Below, one piece after another: positions 19,877-28,901 of a stretch of 32,201 nucleotides of DNA; the stretch's first letter is position 1, and every line of letters starts with the position of its first letter. The stretch is from Chara braunii. Its lineage: Eukaryota > Streptophyta > Charophyceae > Charales > Characeae. The notes below the pieces were generated by a model that was not told the DNA's origin, did not search any database, and saw only the letters and a program-made list of their open reading frames with translations. The stretch is taken from contig BFEA01000405.1 of the NCBI GenBank assembly GCA_003427395.1, forward strand, positions 114,898-147,098, written 5' to 3'. The translations under genes were made by a program, and so were the position numbers.

Positions 19877-20943
19877 TCTTGATGAAGTCTCTGAGCTCTT
19901 GATTCTTTCTTCCCCTTCTCAGCGTTCTAAGGACATCATAGGCTCATGAGGCATACCTGAGATCAAGCCTGATTCTCTCTGATCAGTAATTTCAATCTCC
20001 TCCTTCGGTCCAGTGTGGTACCTCACACAAGAAAAAATAAGATTCAGTTAGCAACAAGGCTTCCTCACGAGAGTAATGACTCAAGAAAGATTGCAAAAAC
20101 GAGTCTGAAAAATTTTAAAATTTTCAACAGTTCTCAAAGTCTAATCAAAGCTCAAAGCTGTTTGCTGACCCAGACTCATTCCGGAGACGAAAATTTTTCA
20201 TGTCCCCGGCGCCATTTTTTTTGCATTTTTTTCAATCGGGCCACTTCAGGTGACCGGAGAGCCAACAGGCTGTCACGCAGGGTCTTAATTTTGATTACAA
20301 TAAATAAAACAAATTAAATAATGCAAATCCCTTCCTGTGTTGTGCGTCCGACTTCGAGCGAGATCCTTCAATTGCGGTCTTCGCCGGTCCCCGGTATTAT
20401 GAATCTTTTATTTTGATTCAAAATAGCAGAGATCATGCAAATAATAATTACAAAATTAAGGTGCGTCATGCATGCATCAATTTTTCAGTTTACTAATTTT
20501 GAGAACTGTGATAGAATCATCCACGAATGTAATCATCAAGCAAGAAACAATGCAAGAAGCAAGACCGACTGACTCGAGTAAAGGCAAGGTTAAGTGAGGG
20601 AAGAGTGAGAACTCATAATAGTTTCAGAAAGTACATATGAACAGACATGGTCAGCGCAGATCTCGAGTCCTTACTCATCCCTCTGGAATCTCGTGGTCAA
20701 TCTCTCATTCAACTGCTCGTTTCTTGTGCTTTGATTCCTGTCTGCGTACTCTCTGAGATTATGGCTTCTGAATATAGAGCCACCTGAAGCCTGCGAGCTC
20801 CGAACACTTTTATCCAAGGTACATGACCCGGAAGTCAACCATGGAACATAACTCCTCCCATAAAGTGAGAAGGTATGGAATGGAGAAAACCCCTTGTCTT
20901 AGATGTTGGATATCTGATGGATCAGTCACTGCCTCGTAGTCAA
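19877..20943. other. Non-coding spacer upstream of locus A small genes
   Basis: AT-rich with no credible gene. ATTTTGATT(A/C)AAA-type and ATGCAAAT(A/C)-type strings recur near 20290-20335 and 20405-20445. If the small genes belong to the gypsy element, its leader or a degraded LTR could lie here, but I could not match it to sequence downstream of pol. Confidence 0.4.
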
Positions 20944-21267
20944 CTACCGCTGGAGAGACGTACCTTTTGCCAAATCAACCAGGTCACCCCAGTGAGAGCC
21001 GTCTGTCAGGGTAAAGGGTACCGAAGGCTGGGGATAGTCAGAGAAGAGCTTTGGTCCGAAGCTGCGGATCAGCTTAGTACCGCTCTCATCGAGCTCTCTC
21101 TCTCTCTCTTCCAGGTATCTGGCTGCTTCAGTCCAGACTGAGTCAAAATACTTATGAAACTCCTTGCCCTTCTTCAAATAGGGTCTCAGGTCATGAATGG
21201 TACCACCAGCGAACTCGGTATGGACCACATAGATGGATAGGTCGTACGATTGTGTCGCTCGGGTCAT
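20944..21267 (-). pseudogene. Family 1 small protein, diverged, N-terminally broken
   Basis: The downstream two-thirds of a family 1 protein. It holds IHDLRPYLKKG (family YD position), a helix WTEAARYLEERERELDESG, and a C-terminus PSVPFTLTDGSHWGDLVDLA that matches PSLPDSFTDGRNWEPVISIA at 30018-30428 closely. An ATG at 21267 is possible, but the first strand region expected for the family is missing from this frame, and a plausible piece lies in another frame further upstream, so the start is probably lost to a frameshift. Higher GC than the other locus A members and 1 kb away from them; it may come from a different copy. Confidence 0.55.
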
Positions 21268-21333
21268 CGTGGACGGCCAAATGAAAGGCCAAGGGTCGCG
21301 GGCTTGAGTAGCGTGCATCCGCCATATTGCCAC

Positions 21334-21743
21334 CCATCTTCACGCCACCCTTCCTCAAATGTGGTCACGGAAGGACCCCCCCGTCCTGAAAGCCTGCCCC
21401 TGTAACAGTGGCCATCCCCCTCCCCCATCGAAAAAAACTCCATGCTGGCCAGGAACGTACCCAACCACGAAACTCGTATTTTTCCCCTTTTATCGTCCAG
21501 ACTGCTTGTTCACGCTGAGTCTCCCTGTGAAATTTTATATCCAGGTAAACTTCTTCCTCCCACCCGTTTCTCTTGTCCCTTTTTTATCTGATCTTCACCA
21601 CCAAAACCTCGTCCTCCCTCATGACTATTCCACAGCCTAAGTCACAAGGTTACCAGACGGGCTCAGATAGCTCGTGTTGAAAGATGCAGAACACTCCTCA
21701 ACCAGGAGCGGTACTGTGTGGCTGATGAATACTATTTTTTTCC
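21334..21743. other. Intergenic, no gene recognised
   Basis: Mixed, C-rich at the left and T-rich at the right. Nothing conserved is seen apart from the possible lost N-terminus of the family 1 ORF at 20944-21267 and a TCCTCAACC string near 21695 that recurs just beyond the R1 repeat at 22142. Confidence 0.4.
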
Positions 21744-22139
21744 TATATATATATATATGTATCTATATAAATATACGTATTGCAGGACTTTACTGAATCA
21801 AGAAAACATGCCTGAGTGATGCATAGGTGGTTTCCGCTTTAATTCCTCATACATATATACCCAGCAGATGTCTTTAATCGCAACCTCTGCCCGTTGATAG
21901 TTCTGAATGTTGTCTGCTACCACTTAGAGACGAGTCTGGAACTCAGTTGGTCCAGAAGGCAACTGCAGGTCAGATGGGAAAAACACTAATTAAAACGCCT
22001 ACAAACATTAATTCGCAGTAACTCAGATTAAAGGATCGCTGCAAGATTCTCAGCCTACCGAAAGCATCAAGTACCGTTGGCTACTACCTCTGTCCATTTA
22101 CAATGTTGAGTTGCTATATTCACTTCCGCGCATTATGGT
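21744..22139 (-). repeat. Dispersed repeat R1, copy 2, with TA-rich tail
   Basis: Matches 671-1036 from about 21773 to 22139, in the same orientation and with the same TA-rich tail on the left. Similarity stops exactly at ATGGT, where the protease-coding part of the GC-rich retroelement begins. The right edge of R1 is therefore also the break point of that retroelement. Either R1 inserted as a 5'-truncated copy or a rearrangement joined the two. Confidence 0.75.
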
Positions 22140-24589
22140 TTCCTCAACCACTCGAGGGTGAACGAAATCTCCCTGCGAGCCAGAGTCCCATAAATCGGGG
22201 TACACCCTTGTAGATGTCCCTAGGCGAATAGGGATAATGGGTGGGGTGCGATCAAGGTCAGAAAGCAAAGCGAGAAGACGACGCAGAACGTTGACGTGTC
22301 TCGTGAGTCGCTCCTGACGAGCCTGCAGAATGCTCAAGTCCAAGAGAGATGACACAATGTCATTGTGAGTCGCCAGCTGAGCGCTACAACGGGCTGTGCG
22401 AATGGCGCGACGCGTCGGAAGTCTCAGGGAAGAAGCGCTAAATGCGGCGGTCTGTTGGGAGGCAAACGGTACCTCGACAGACGATGGGGCGGAGAAAACT
22501 GCATCTGTCGTGTCCTGAGGGTCCTCTGGTGGGGTAGCCAAAGGGGCAAACCGCGACTCGGTGGTCGGGAAGCCGGCTACGTGCGAGGCCTCAGGGGCAT
22601 GGTGCACCGTGGCAAGGTGGATGGGGCTGGCCGGGCGGGGCCGGGGGGGGACTGAGATCGACGCTGACGAGAGATGTCAACGTAGTGCAGATCGAGGGCG
22701 GTATGGTATGGACACCGTGAGGAGGTGTGTCCATCTAGGCGGCAACGAAGGCAGCCGCGCCGGGCCTCGAGGGCGGCATGCTCCTAAGGGGATAGAGCTC
22801 CGCCAGGAGGGACATAACCGTGCGGGAGGTCTATCTGAGGAACCGTAGGTGTGCGGGCGCCAGCCTGTGCAACCCAACTGCGTGCACGACCCATGGCAGA
22901 CATGGCCATCTGCACACGCTTGGCCATTGGGACAGTGTCGTCATCCAAGTGGTACTGGATGACGTCCCGAAGCTCGACGTCCTCGGGGGCATCGCCAATG
23001 GTAGGATCGAGCTCGGCTGAGGCGTCCTCTCCATACTCGAGAGAACTGTAATGCAGAGAGAATGGCGCTCCAGGTCGAGCCGGGCGACGAAAACGACCAG
23101 CAAACAAGGAGCGGCCTCGGGTGGTACCCCGAGACTGGGAGGTGACGGGTGGCCACGAAGAGGATGGGGCGACGGAGAAGCGACTGCATATCCTCTGGTA
23201 CTGACGCGCAGCCTCGTATGCTTGCTCCGCGGAAGAGAATGATCGCCTTCATAGCTCTAGGCGGTAGTCAGTTGGCAGGCTGACAAGGAACCGGTCGGTG
23301 AGTGTGACCTCCGGTAGGAACGTCTCGTCACAAACAAGGCGAGCGTCCTGAAACACCCGGATGTGACGCTCAAGGTCGGCCGGTACAGAGGACCCGGACC
23401 ATCTGGTATGGGTGACGCGGTCTAAGGCGTCAGTGGCGTCATGACGAGTGCCGAAACGGTCCTGAAGGAAGGCCGCGAAGTCGGCCAGAGTGGGGACCTC
23501 ACCCACGCGGAGGCGCTGGGTATAATGATCCTCCCACATAGTGGAAGGGTTACCTTGCAATCTGGTTGCGAGCACATCGCACCACAACTCCTGACGGGCG
23601 GTCATCATAGAGAGTGTACGTGTTGCTATCTGCAACCAGCGAGAGACACTAGATGTGCCATCATACTCGGGAATGTCCGTGGTGCGCACAGGAGGATGTC
23701 CACTGTGCTGATGGCGGGGGAAGAGAGATCGAGGCGAGTGCACTGCGGCAGCGTAAGTCGAGGCCGCTGCAGGGGTAGAGGTGGGGGAAGGCTGTGGGCC
23801 GTGGCCGCTGGCGGATGGACCAGCAGACGAGGAGGCAACGACCGTGGGCAGCTGTCCCGGAATAGCCAGGTAGGAGGGAAGAGGTTGAGGAGCAGGTCGA
23901 GGGAAACGAGCCTGCATCATGGGGACCGAAGGGGTGGTAGAGGAAGAAGGGTGGGCGGCCTGTGATGGGTGAGGCTGTCTCAGAGCGAGAATCTTCGCCT
24001 GAGCCTGCGCAATGGTGGCCTGTAAAGTGGCCACTCGCTCGGTGCGCGGGGTCGGAGGTGAAGGGGCCGGAGCGGGTCTCCCAGTGGGAGGAGGAATCCA
24101 AGCCTGGGCGGTACCCTGCTGTGGGGGCGGGGGGACGAAGGCAGGAAGAAGAGGGCGGAGCCGTATTGCCGCGACCGGTGCGGGAAGCTGGGAAGCAACA
24201 CCGGTGTGGGTCGATGAAACTGCTCGGCCAGAAGGCGGTACCTGGACCGCAGCACCTACGGCAGTAGTAGAGATGGTAGGGGCGGTCGTGGCCGGGAGAA
24301 CTGCCGCAACAGACGGGGNGGTCTGAGCGGCAGCAGCACTCGCCACTGCTGCGAGGGAGTGTTGGGCCTGGCCCGCAGAGGAGGGGGAACCACGATGTCT
24401 CCGACTCTGGAGTCATGGGGAGCCGGACTCGGAGCCGGTAGGGGATGGGGTATGAGAGCGGTGGGGAGAGTGATGAGGAGAGCCCTTGAGGCGGTTGACG
24501 TCAAGGGCAAGCGGATTGATTTGCGTTTGCAACGGTCCAAGCGTACCAAGTTGCACATGGATCGCTACGAGGGTGGCATGAAGGTCCAT
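22140..24589 (-). pseudogene. Gag-protease fragment of a second, GC-rich retroelement
   Basis: ATG at 24589 (MDLHATLVAIHVQLGTL) opens a leucine-heptad N-terminus, then a long Pro/Ala/Ser linker, then a gag capsid domain (IPEYDGTSSVSRWLQIA, LADFAAFLQDRFGTRHD, FLVSLPTDYRLEL). A zinc knuckle CLRCRLDGHTSSRC (CX2CX4HX4C) lies at 22712-22753. After a one-base frame change at a C8 run (22643-22650) comes the protease active site LWDSGSQGDFV. The frame is interrupted by TGA at 24413, TGA at 23249 and TAG at 22784, each with matching protein on both sides. It ends abruptly at 22140. The composition is far more GC-rich than the gypsy element, so it is a different family. N at 24320 hides one codon. Confidence 0.8.
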
Positions 24590-25138
24590 CGTGTCCGCAT
24601 GGGCCTGACCCTGACCCGATGGCTAAACGCTCACCCGGGAGGTGGACGACGCCGCGGTGATCTCCTCAAAGGAACTCCCTTTCATGGCCGAAAGGGAAAG
24701 GGAGGTAGAGCTCACGGGGGTGTGTGGGGAGAGGGCCCCGCCGGTAAGAGGAAGGGGACCGCGGGAGCGGAGTGAGTATGTGTGAGTCGGCTAACCCCGG
24801 ATTTGGCAGATTGCGCGTGAGAAGAACGCACCAAACCGCTCGAGAGGGGGGGAGCCGTTCGGGTCCAGGGTGCCCGACAGGAGGAGGCGGGAGAGTAGGG
24901 GGTGTAGAAGAACCCTAAACCCTAGGAAAACCCTAAGAAAACCCTAACCGGAGTTTAGGTGGTTAGGGGAGGGTAGCAGCGACCTAATCAAGAAAAAAGA
25001 TAATATGGAGGGGAGGGGGAGAGAAAATAGAATAAACAATAAAATTTCGAGATAAAAATAAAATAAAAGAATAAATAGAAATAAATAAATAAATAAAATG
25101 TAAAGATTGAGGAGAAAGAATATTTATTTTTTTGGAGT
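24590..25138. other. Upstream flank of the GC-rich element, with CCCTAA-like stretch
   Basis: No ORF of note on the minus strand beyond the gag start. 24911-24947 holds four CCCTAA-type blocks (CCCTAAACCCTAGG, CCCTAAG, CCCTAACC), reminiscent of plant-type telomere repeat but irregular. AT-rich from about 24980. Confidence 0.5.
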
Positions 25139-25251
25139 TTTCGGCAGCATTTTCCCACCCCGCATGGAATCAAAAATGTGCGAAGAGGAAGGAAAGTGCA
25201 AGAGGGACACACTAACCTTCAAAATGCCGCAAATTAAAATTTTTAGAAAAA

Positions 25252-25290
<39 letters not shown>

Positions 25291-25534
25291 GGAGGTGGAG
25301 GAGAGAAAAGAGAAGCTAAGTTTTGGAATTTTTCAAAAATTTCGGCAGCATTTCGTTACCCCCATGGGGTCGAAGTGTGCCGTCAAGAAAAAGACTAAGT
25401 AACATAAGAAGATTTTGTCAGCACTTCGCTACCTCCAAGAGGTCAAAATGTGCTGAAAAAAGACTAAGTATAAAGAAAACCGAAAATTTCGGCAGCACTT
25501 CGTTACCCCCACGGGGTCAAAATGTGTGCCGAAA
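25139..25534. repeat. Array of imperfect palindromes (TTTCGGCA...TGCCGAAA)
   Basis: Four units at about 25139-25185, 25341-25383, 25414-25459 and 25488-25534. Each has GGCAGCA(C/T)TT, a CACCCC or ACCCCCA..GGGGTC core and (A)ATGTG(T)GC(C)G. The core and the ends are self-complementary, so each can form a stem. AAGACTAAGT follows units 2 and 3. The period is uneven. Confidence 0.7.
25248..25291. repeat. (AAAT)n microsatellite
   Basis: About eleven AAAT/AATA units in a row between palindromic units 1 and 2. Confidence 0.9.
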
Positions 25535-26075
25535 GCAAGAATGGCTAAGTCCTAATCAGATTTTAGGGTGCCGCAGAAAATTTCGAATTTTCAAAATAAA
25601 TAAAAAAATAAATCAGAAAATAAGAAAAGAGGTAGGGAATAAGATGATTCAGATTTTTGGAGGAAAAGAAAATTTTACATCAAAGAGAAAGAGAAAAGAA
25701 GGAAAAGCAGAAAAATTCGGAGTTGGGTGTGGGGGGGGATGGAAAAGTGATGAAGAAAGATGGAAAGAAGTGAGAAGAGAAAGAAAAAGGTGAAGTGGGG
25801 GATGGGGGAGATGATGGGATTGTAGTTGGGGGAGGGAAGGAGGAGAAGATGGTGGTAGAATGGGAGAGAAGGATTTGAAAAAGGTGGAGAGAAGTAGATG
25901 AGATTAGTGAGAAATGGTGAGTGGGGAGGAGAGGAGAGAAAAAGGTTGTGGATGATGGGTGGAGAGGGAGGTAGGGTAGAGTGTAGTAGTAGGGGGGGAA
26001 AAATGATTAGATGATGGGGGGAAAAAGAGAAAAGAGGTTGGGGGAGAGTGGGTTAGTGGCAGGATGGTGATACCA
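25535..26075. other. Purine-rich strand, no gene
   Basis: From about 25625 the plus strand is overwhelmingly A and G with occasional T (GGGG, GAAGA, GGAGAGG runs). No domain is visible in any frame. Long purine tracts of this sort can form triplexes; that is only a sequence property here. Confidence 0.6.
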
Positions 26076-26221
26076 GGCTCTTGGGTGGCGAAGAGCAAAG
26101 TTCTACCAAGATCCACAGGATTTTGGCCTTCAAGATGCTGCTGGTGTGATGCCACAGCAGTAATGATGATGATGGAGGGTTGGCTGAGATCCTGATCAGC
26201 CACCCTACTGCCACAGTCACA

Positions 26222-26350
26222 CAGCCCCCTAGCCAGGGGGAAATCTTGAACTGTTGCCAAACTGCTGCTGCAATAGTGTAGAGATACTGAAGAAAAAAAA
26301 ATAATAATAATATATATGTGTATGTGGCGCAGCCCCCTAGCCAGGGGGAT
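26222..26350. repeat. Two copies of a CCCCCTAGCCAGGGGG hairpin
   Basis: 26225-26240 and 26333-26348 are identical 16-base palindromic strings, each with a 6-bp stem and an AGCC loop. The similarity extends outward (CAGCCCCCTAGCCAGGGGG, then AAATCTTGAAC or ATCTTCAAC). Confidence 0.8.
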
Positions 26351-26493
26351 CTTCAACAGGTATCCACGTGGCAGTGCAGATTGCCACGTCTGCAGGCACC
26401 AGCAGCCACGACGTGCGCGGGGGGGGGGAGGGGGCAAATAACTTCGCAGCACGCTGTTCGCTGCTCGCCGACGGGGGGGGGGGTAAATAGCTG

Positions 26494-26523
26494 GTGTGGA
26501 ACTGTTCAACACGAGTTCCACAC
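26494..26523. repeat. Perfect 10-bp hairpin
   Basis: GTGTGGAACT at 26494-26503 pairs with AGTTCCACAC at 26514-26523 around a 10-base loop, just upstream of the tRNA-like sequence. Confidence 0.7.
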
Positions 26524-26540
26524 TATACAGCCATGCATAC

Positions 26541-26618
26541 AGTTTGGCCAGTGTGTTATAGCACTGGCTACGCACGCCCATGAGTGCTGCCTGCCCAGGT
26601 TCAAATCCTGGCAGCATC
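26541..26618 (+). ncRNA. tRNA-like sequence, possibly a SINE head
   Basis: A B-box-like GGTTCAAATCC (26598-26608) sits in a T-arm with stem CCAGG/CCTGG. About 53 bases upstream TTGGCCAGTGTGTTATAGC resembles a D-arm with the A box. The acceptor stem does not pair: CAGCATC after the T-arm has no partner before the D-arm. So it is not a functional tRNA by eye; it may be a tRNA-derived SINE head or a degraded tRNA gene with a long variable arm. Confidence 0.45.
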
Positions 26619-26625
26619 AGCAGCA

Positions 26626-26656
26626 TCCCGGATATCTTGATAATATATATCCGGGA
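26626..26656. repeat. Perfect 10-bp hairpin after the tRNA-like sequence
   Basis: TCCCGGATAT at 26626-26635 pairs with ATATCCGGGA at 26647-26656 around 11 bases. It directly follows a CAGCATCAGCAGCATC duplication at the end of the tRNA-like unit. Confidence 0.7.
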
Positions 26657-26925
26657 GCGGGGCGGGGCGGGGTAGCGGGGCAGCGTGGGTGCGTGGCGCA
26701 CGCACGTGCGTTGGCCTTGGCCTTGGCGCTCGCGCGCACACTTGCGTGGTGGCCAGTTCCTTTTTCGCCACGTGTCAGTCTCTTCCCGCTGCTGCTTTTT
26801 TTTTCCCGTTTTTTCCCTGCTCCCGCACTGAAAAACACCTGAAAATCCCGCTGTCGGGATTACATCGATCCCGCACCCGCTGTTGCCTGCGGGGGGAAGG
26901 GCGGGTTGGAGCGGGGACCGTTCCC

Positions 26926-26937
26926 GTTCTGATACCA
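26926..26937 (-). promoter_or_regulatory. Possible primer-binding site for reverse transcription
   Basis: The minus strand reads TGGTATCAGAAC, close to TGGTATCAGAGC, the initiator-tRNA(Met) primer-binding site of many plant LTR elements, and is preceded by CACAC. If it is real, a 5' LTR would lie at higher coordinates (26938 upward). No matching 3' LTR or coding region was found, so this is tentative. Confidence 0.25.
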
Positions 26938-27340
26938 GTGTGCCGGACCCGCCGGGATGGCGGTCCGACAGGATGGAGAAGAAAGGTGGACAAAGGAGGA
27001 GGTAGAGATGGAGCTGGAAGGGACAGCGCAACTCCGACGCAAACTCCACACGCATGTACTCCAAGATCTGCAAAAGTGAAGAATCATCAAAAACAGACAA
27101 CTGCTGGGGTATACCCCCTGCGGACTGACTGACTGGACGGGACTGGCCTGGTACCGACAGTGGTACCGGGCAGGACTAGAACAGCACATGGCCTGTGGGG
27201 TCAGGCCACGGCCTGGTCCCACAGGCCGAACTGGGCAAATAGCCAAATAGGCCCTGGCTGTAGGCCAGGGCAGATGAAGGCCCGCTGCAGATAAGCTCTT
27301 TCTCCGTCCATCCTTCCTAACTAATCCTTGAACATCCTGT

Positions 27341-27850
27341 CTAGCTTTCGGCCACACTCCTTAAAGCGGCTAGGATCCTTTCAGTAGATCCGTCCAACAA
27401 TTCTTGCAGCTCTTCGAAGTCAGTATCTTGTCCTTCCGCCCTGATTACCAAAGCAGTGGTCAACAGAGCCTTCGTATAACGCGAGTTAGCTTCCAAGGTT
27501 ATCAGGGAAACTCCGTCAATCACGTCGTTGGAAAGCTCTTCAGGCTCGCAAACGTCCTCCCTTAGTCTAGTCTTTGCCTCCACTATAGTCTCTCTCCACT
27601 CCCTGAAAAGTCGCTCTCCTTCAAATGGCGTCGTACAGATCTCAATCTTTACCAATCGGAGTTCGTCCGCCGCCTTCCAGATAGCACAGATCCTAGCTTC
27701 TTTAATTGTTTTTCTAGTCGCCTCCGTTTCTTCCTCCTGACTCAGCCTTTCGTTATGTATCACTTCTACCCTAACTCGCACAAGGGACCCTTCAATTTTT
27801 GCTCCCCCGACTAGCTGATACTTCCTGGTCGCGCCTCCGGTACTAGTCAT
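27341..27850 (-). CDS. Unknown protein at the end of locus B
   Basis: A 169-codon ORF from ATG at 27850 to TAG at 27341, unbroken. The ATG overlaps the stop of the gene upstream by eight bases (AATGACTAG). I do not recognise it. It is Glu/Arg-rich: a strand region KIEGSLVRVRVEVI, a helix with EARICAIWKAADE, a strand LRLVKIEICTTPF, then acidic helices (FEELQELLDGSTERILAALRS). The strand-helix-strand order recalls family 2 but I cannot align it convincingly. No membrane segment or signal peptide. Reading beyond its stop in another frame gives only a short protein-like stretch, so locus B may be truncated near 27290. Confidence 0.6.
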   Translation of the reverse strand: MTSTGGATRKYQLVGGAKIEGSLVRVRVEVIHNERLSQEEETEATRKTIKEARICAIWKAADELRLVKIEICTTPFEGERLFREWRETIVEAKTRLREDVCEPEELSNDVIDGVSLITLEANSRYTKALLTTALVIRAEGQDTDFEELQELLDGSTERILAALRSVAES

Positions 27851-28166
27851 TCCTCCTCTCTTCGTTTTCTCTACGGATCTCTCTTATCCTCCTTGCTAGA
27901 AACTCCTCCCTCCTGTTTATTATCTTTTTCCTTTCGTCCTTATAGATTAAGGCCAGCTCCTCAACCTTATGTTGGAGCGCCCGTAATTCTTGCACGTTCG
28001 TAGAGCCGCTCCATTCCTTATACCCGTCCACTAGCTGTACTATCTTATTGTTTATCGGGTCTGAGTATGTTTCTAGTAATGAGTTAACCTTCTCGTCACT
28101 TCCTCTCACACGTGGGATTCTACTTTTTGGACTGTCTCGTCCTTCTCCACTTCGTACCTCAGCCAT
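27843..28166 (-). CDS. Coiled-coil protein, locus B
   Basis: ATG at 28166 (MAEVRSGEGRD), TAG at 27843. 107 codons. The start lies inside the 3' end of the family 2 gene upstream (61-base overlap, different frame). The C-terminal half is strongly helical with heptads (LRALQHKVEELALIYKDERK, then REEFLARRIREIRREN), suggesting a coiled coil that could mediate self-association. It has no recognised domain and no counterpart in locus A. Confidence 0.6.
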   Translation of the reverse strand: MAEVRSGEGRDSPKSRIPRVRGSDEKVNSLLETYSDPINNKIVQLVDGYKEWSGSTNVQELRALQHKVEELALIYKDERKKIINRREEFLARRIREIRRENEERRND

Positions 28167-28381
28167 CCTTGAGACCAAACCATCACATCATAGGTTATTC
28201 TTCTCTCTGCTCTCACTAGCTCCAGAACCCTAGGTCTCTCCCTCTCAATTGCCCTGAAAGCAAGTTGTCTGCAACCCTATTTGTCTAGAGACCTGGTCAA
28301 CCGAATTCTAATGACTGATGTCACTCTGCCAGCGAATGATACTCGATTCACCTCTTCCTCTTCAGTTACTGCTCCTGGCAT
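28106..28381 (-). pseudogene. Family 2 small protein with in-frame TAG, locus B
   Basis: ATG at 28381 (MPGAVTEEEEVNR) overlaps the tail of the family 1 gene upstream in another frame. Features: FAGRVTSVIRIRLTRSLDK, then TAG at 28277-28279 as codon 35, then a helix AFRAIERERPRVLELV and a strand RRITYDVMVWSQG, ending in TGA at 28106. The second half aligns with SLITTQTIIAYTLYVQNSQG of the family 2 gene at 17908-18174, so protein similarity continues past the stop. The position in the series (after a family 1 gene with the WSA-IDLV tail) is like that of its relatives. Function unknown. Confidence 0.55.
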
Positions 28382-28823
28382 CGTTGAGTTCGTCTTGCGC
28401 CCTCTTAACCTTCTATACGAGGTCTATTACGGCTGACCATTCATTGTTAGCGAGCGTAAGCCCTTCAACTGGCGGTGACGGTATTCCGATGAAAGACCTA
28501 ACGTAGGTACTCCAAGAGAAATTCGCCCTTAGTCGTTGGAGTCTTCTCTTCTCGTCATGGACTATGTTCGACGCCCGTTGCCAACAACGCCCTTTTTCGT
28601 CTTCTTTAAACCTGTGTTGCGGCACATATATCCCAACGTCATACTCATCAAGCTCGATAAAGTAGTAAGTGAGAACATACATACCATCTAACCCCCACCC
28701 TTGACTCTTTAGACCTTCATATCTCACGATCTCATAGGGGATCACTGCTCTCTTCGATATAGAGTTAAGGGAACGGACCAACTTCTACGATTCTTCCTTA
28801 TCCAATCTTCTGGATCTCCTCAT
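28362..28823 (-). pseudogene. Family 1 small protein with two in-frame TAGs, locus B
   Basis: ATG at 28823 gives MRRSRRLDKEES, then TAG (28785-28787), then KLVRSLNSISKRAVIPYE, a strand MYVLTYYFIEL, EYDVGIYVP, GRCWQRASNIVHDEKRRL and NEWSAVIDLV. A second TAG (28413-28415) follows, then KVKRAQDE to TGA at 28362. The 18980-19444 member aligns throughout. The first TAG sits opposite Glu; the second sits opposite Trp (TGG), which there precedes the same KVKRAQ. The frame itself is never shifted. This is the clearest partner of the 18980-19444 gene, about half identical. Function unknown. Confidence 0.65.
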
Positions 28824-28901
28824 CTTCCGTCACGTCTCCTACCATCGCTTCTAGTCCTACCCCTAGTCTTGAAAGCACTATCTCTTCTCGCCTTTCCTGT
28901 C

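Noticed and set aside
9193-21743. LTR pair of the gypsy element
   Set aside because: I compared the stretches beyond pol and beyond the small genes by eye and found no convincing direct repeat. An alignment of 9193-11700 with 19877-21743 and with 17836-17907 would be decisive.
22365-24775. Many plus-strand ORFs opposite the GC-rich gag
   Set aside because: They are shadows of the minus-strand gag frame, which has the capsid, zinc knuckle and protease motifs.
25139-25534. CRISPR-like array
   Set aside because: Units are few, unevenly spaced and diverged, and the context is eukaryotic.
25904-27100. A 398-codon minus-strand ORF, the longest in the window
   Set aside because: It crosses microsatellite-like poly-Pro/Ser sequence, the antisense of a tRNA-like T-arm and several hairpin repeats. 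It has no domain and changes composition along its length.
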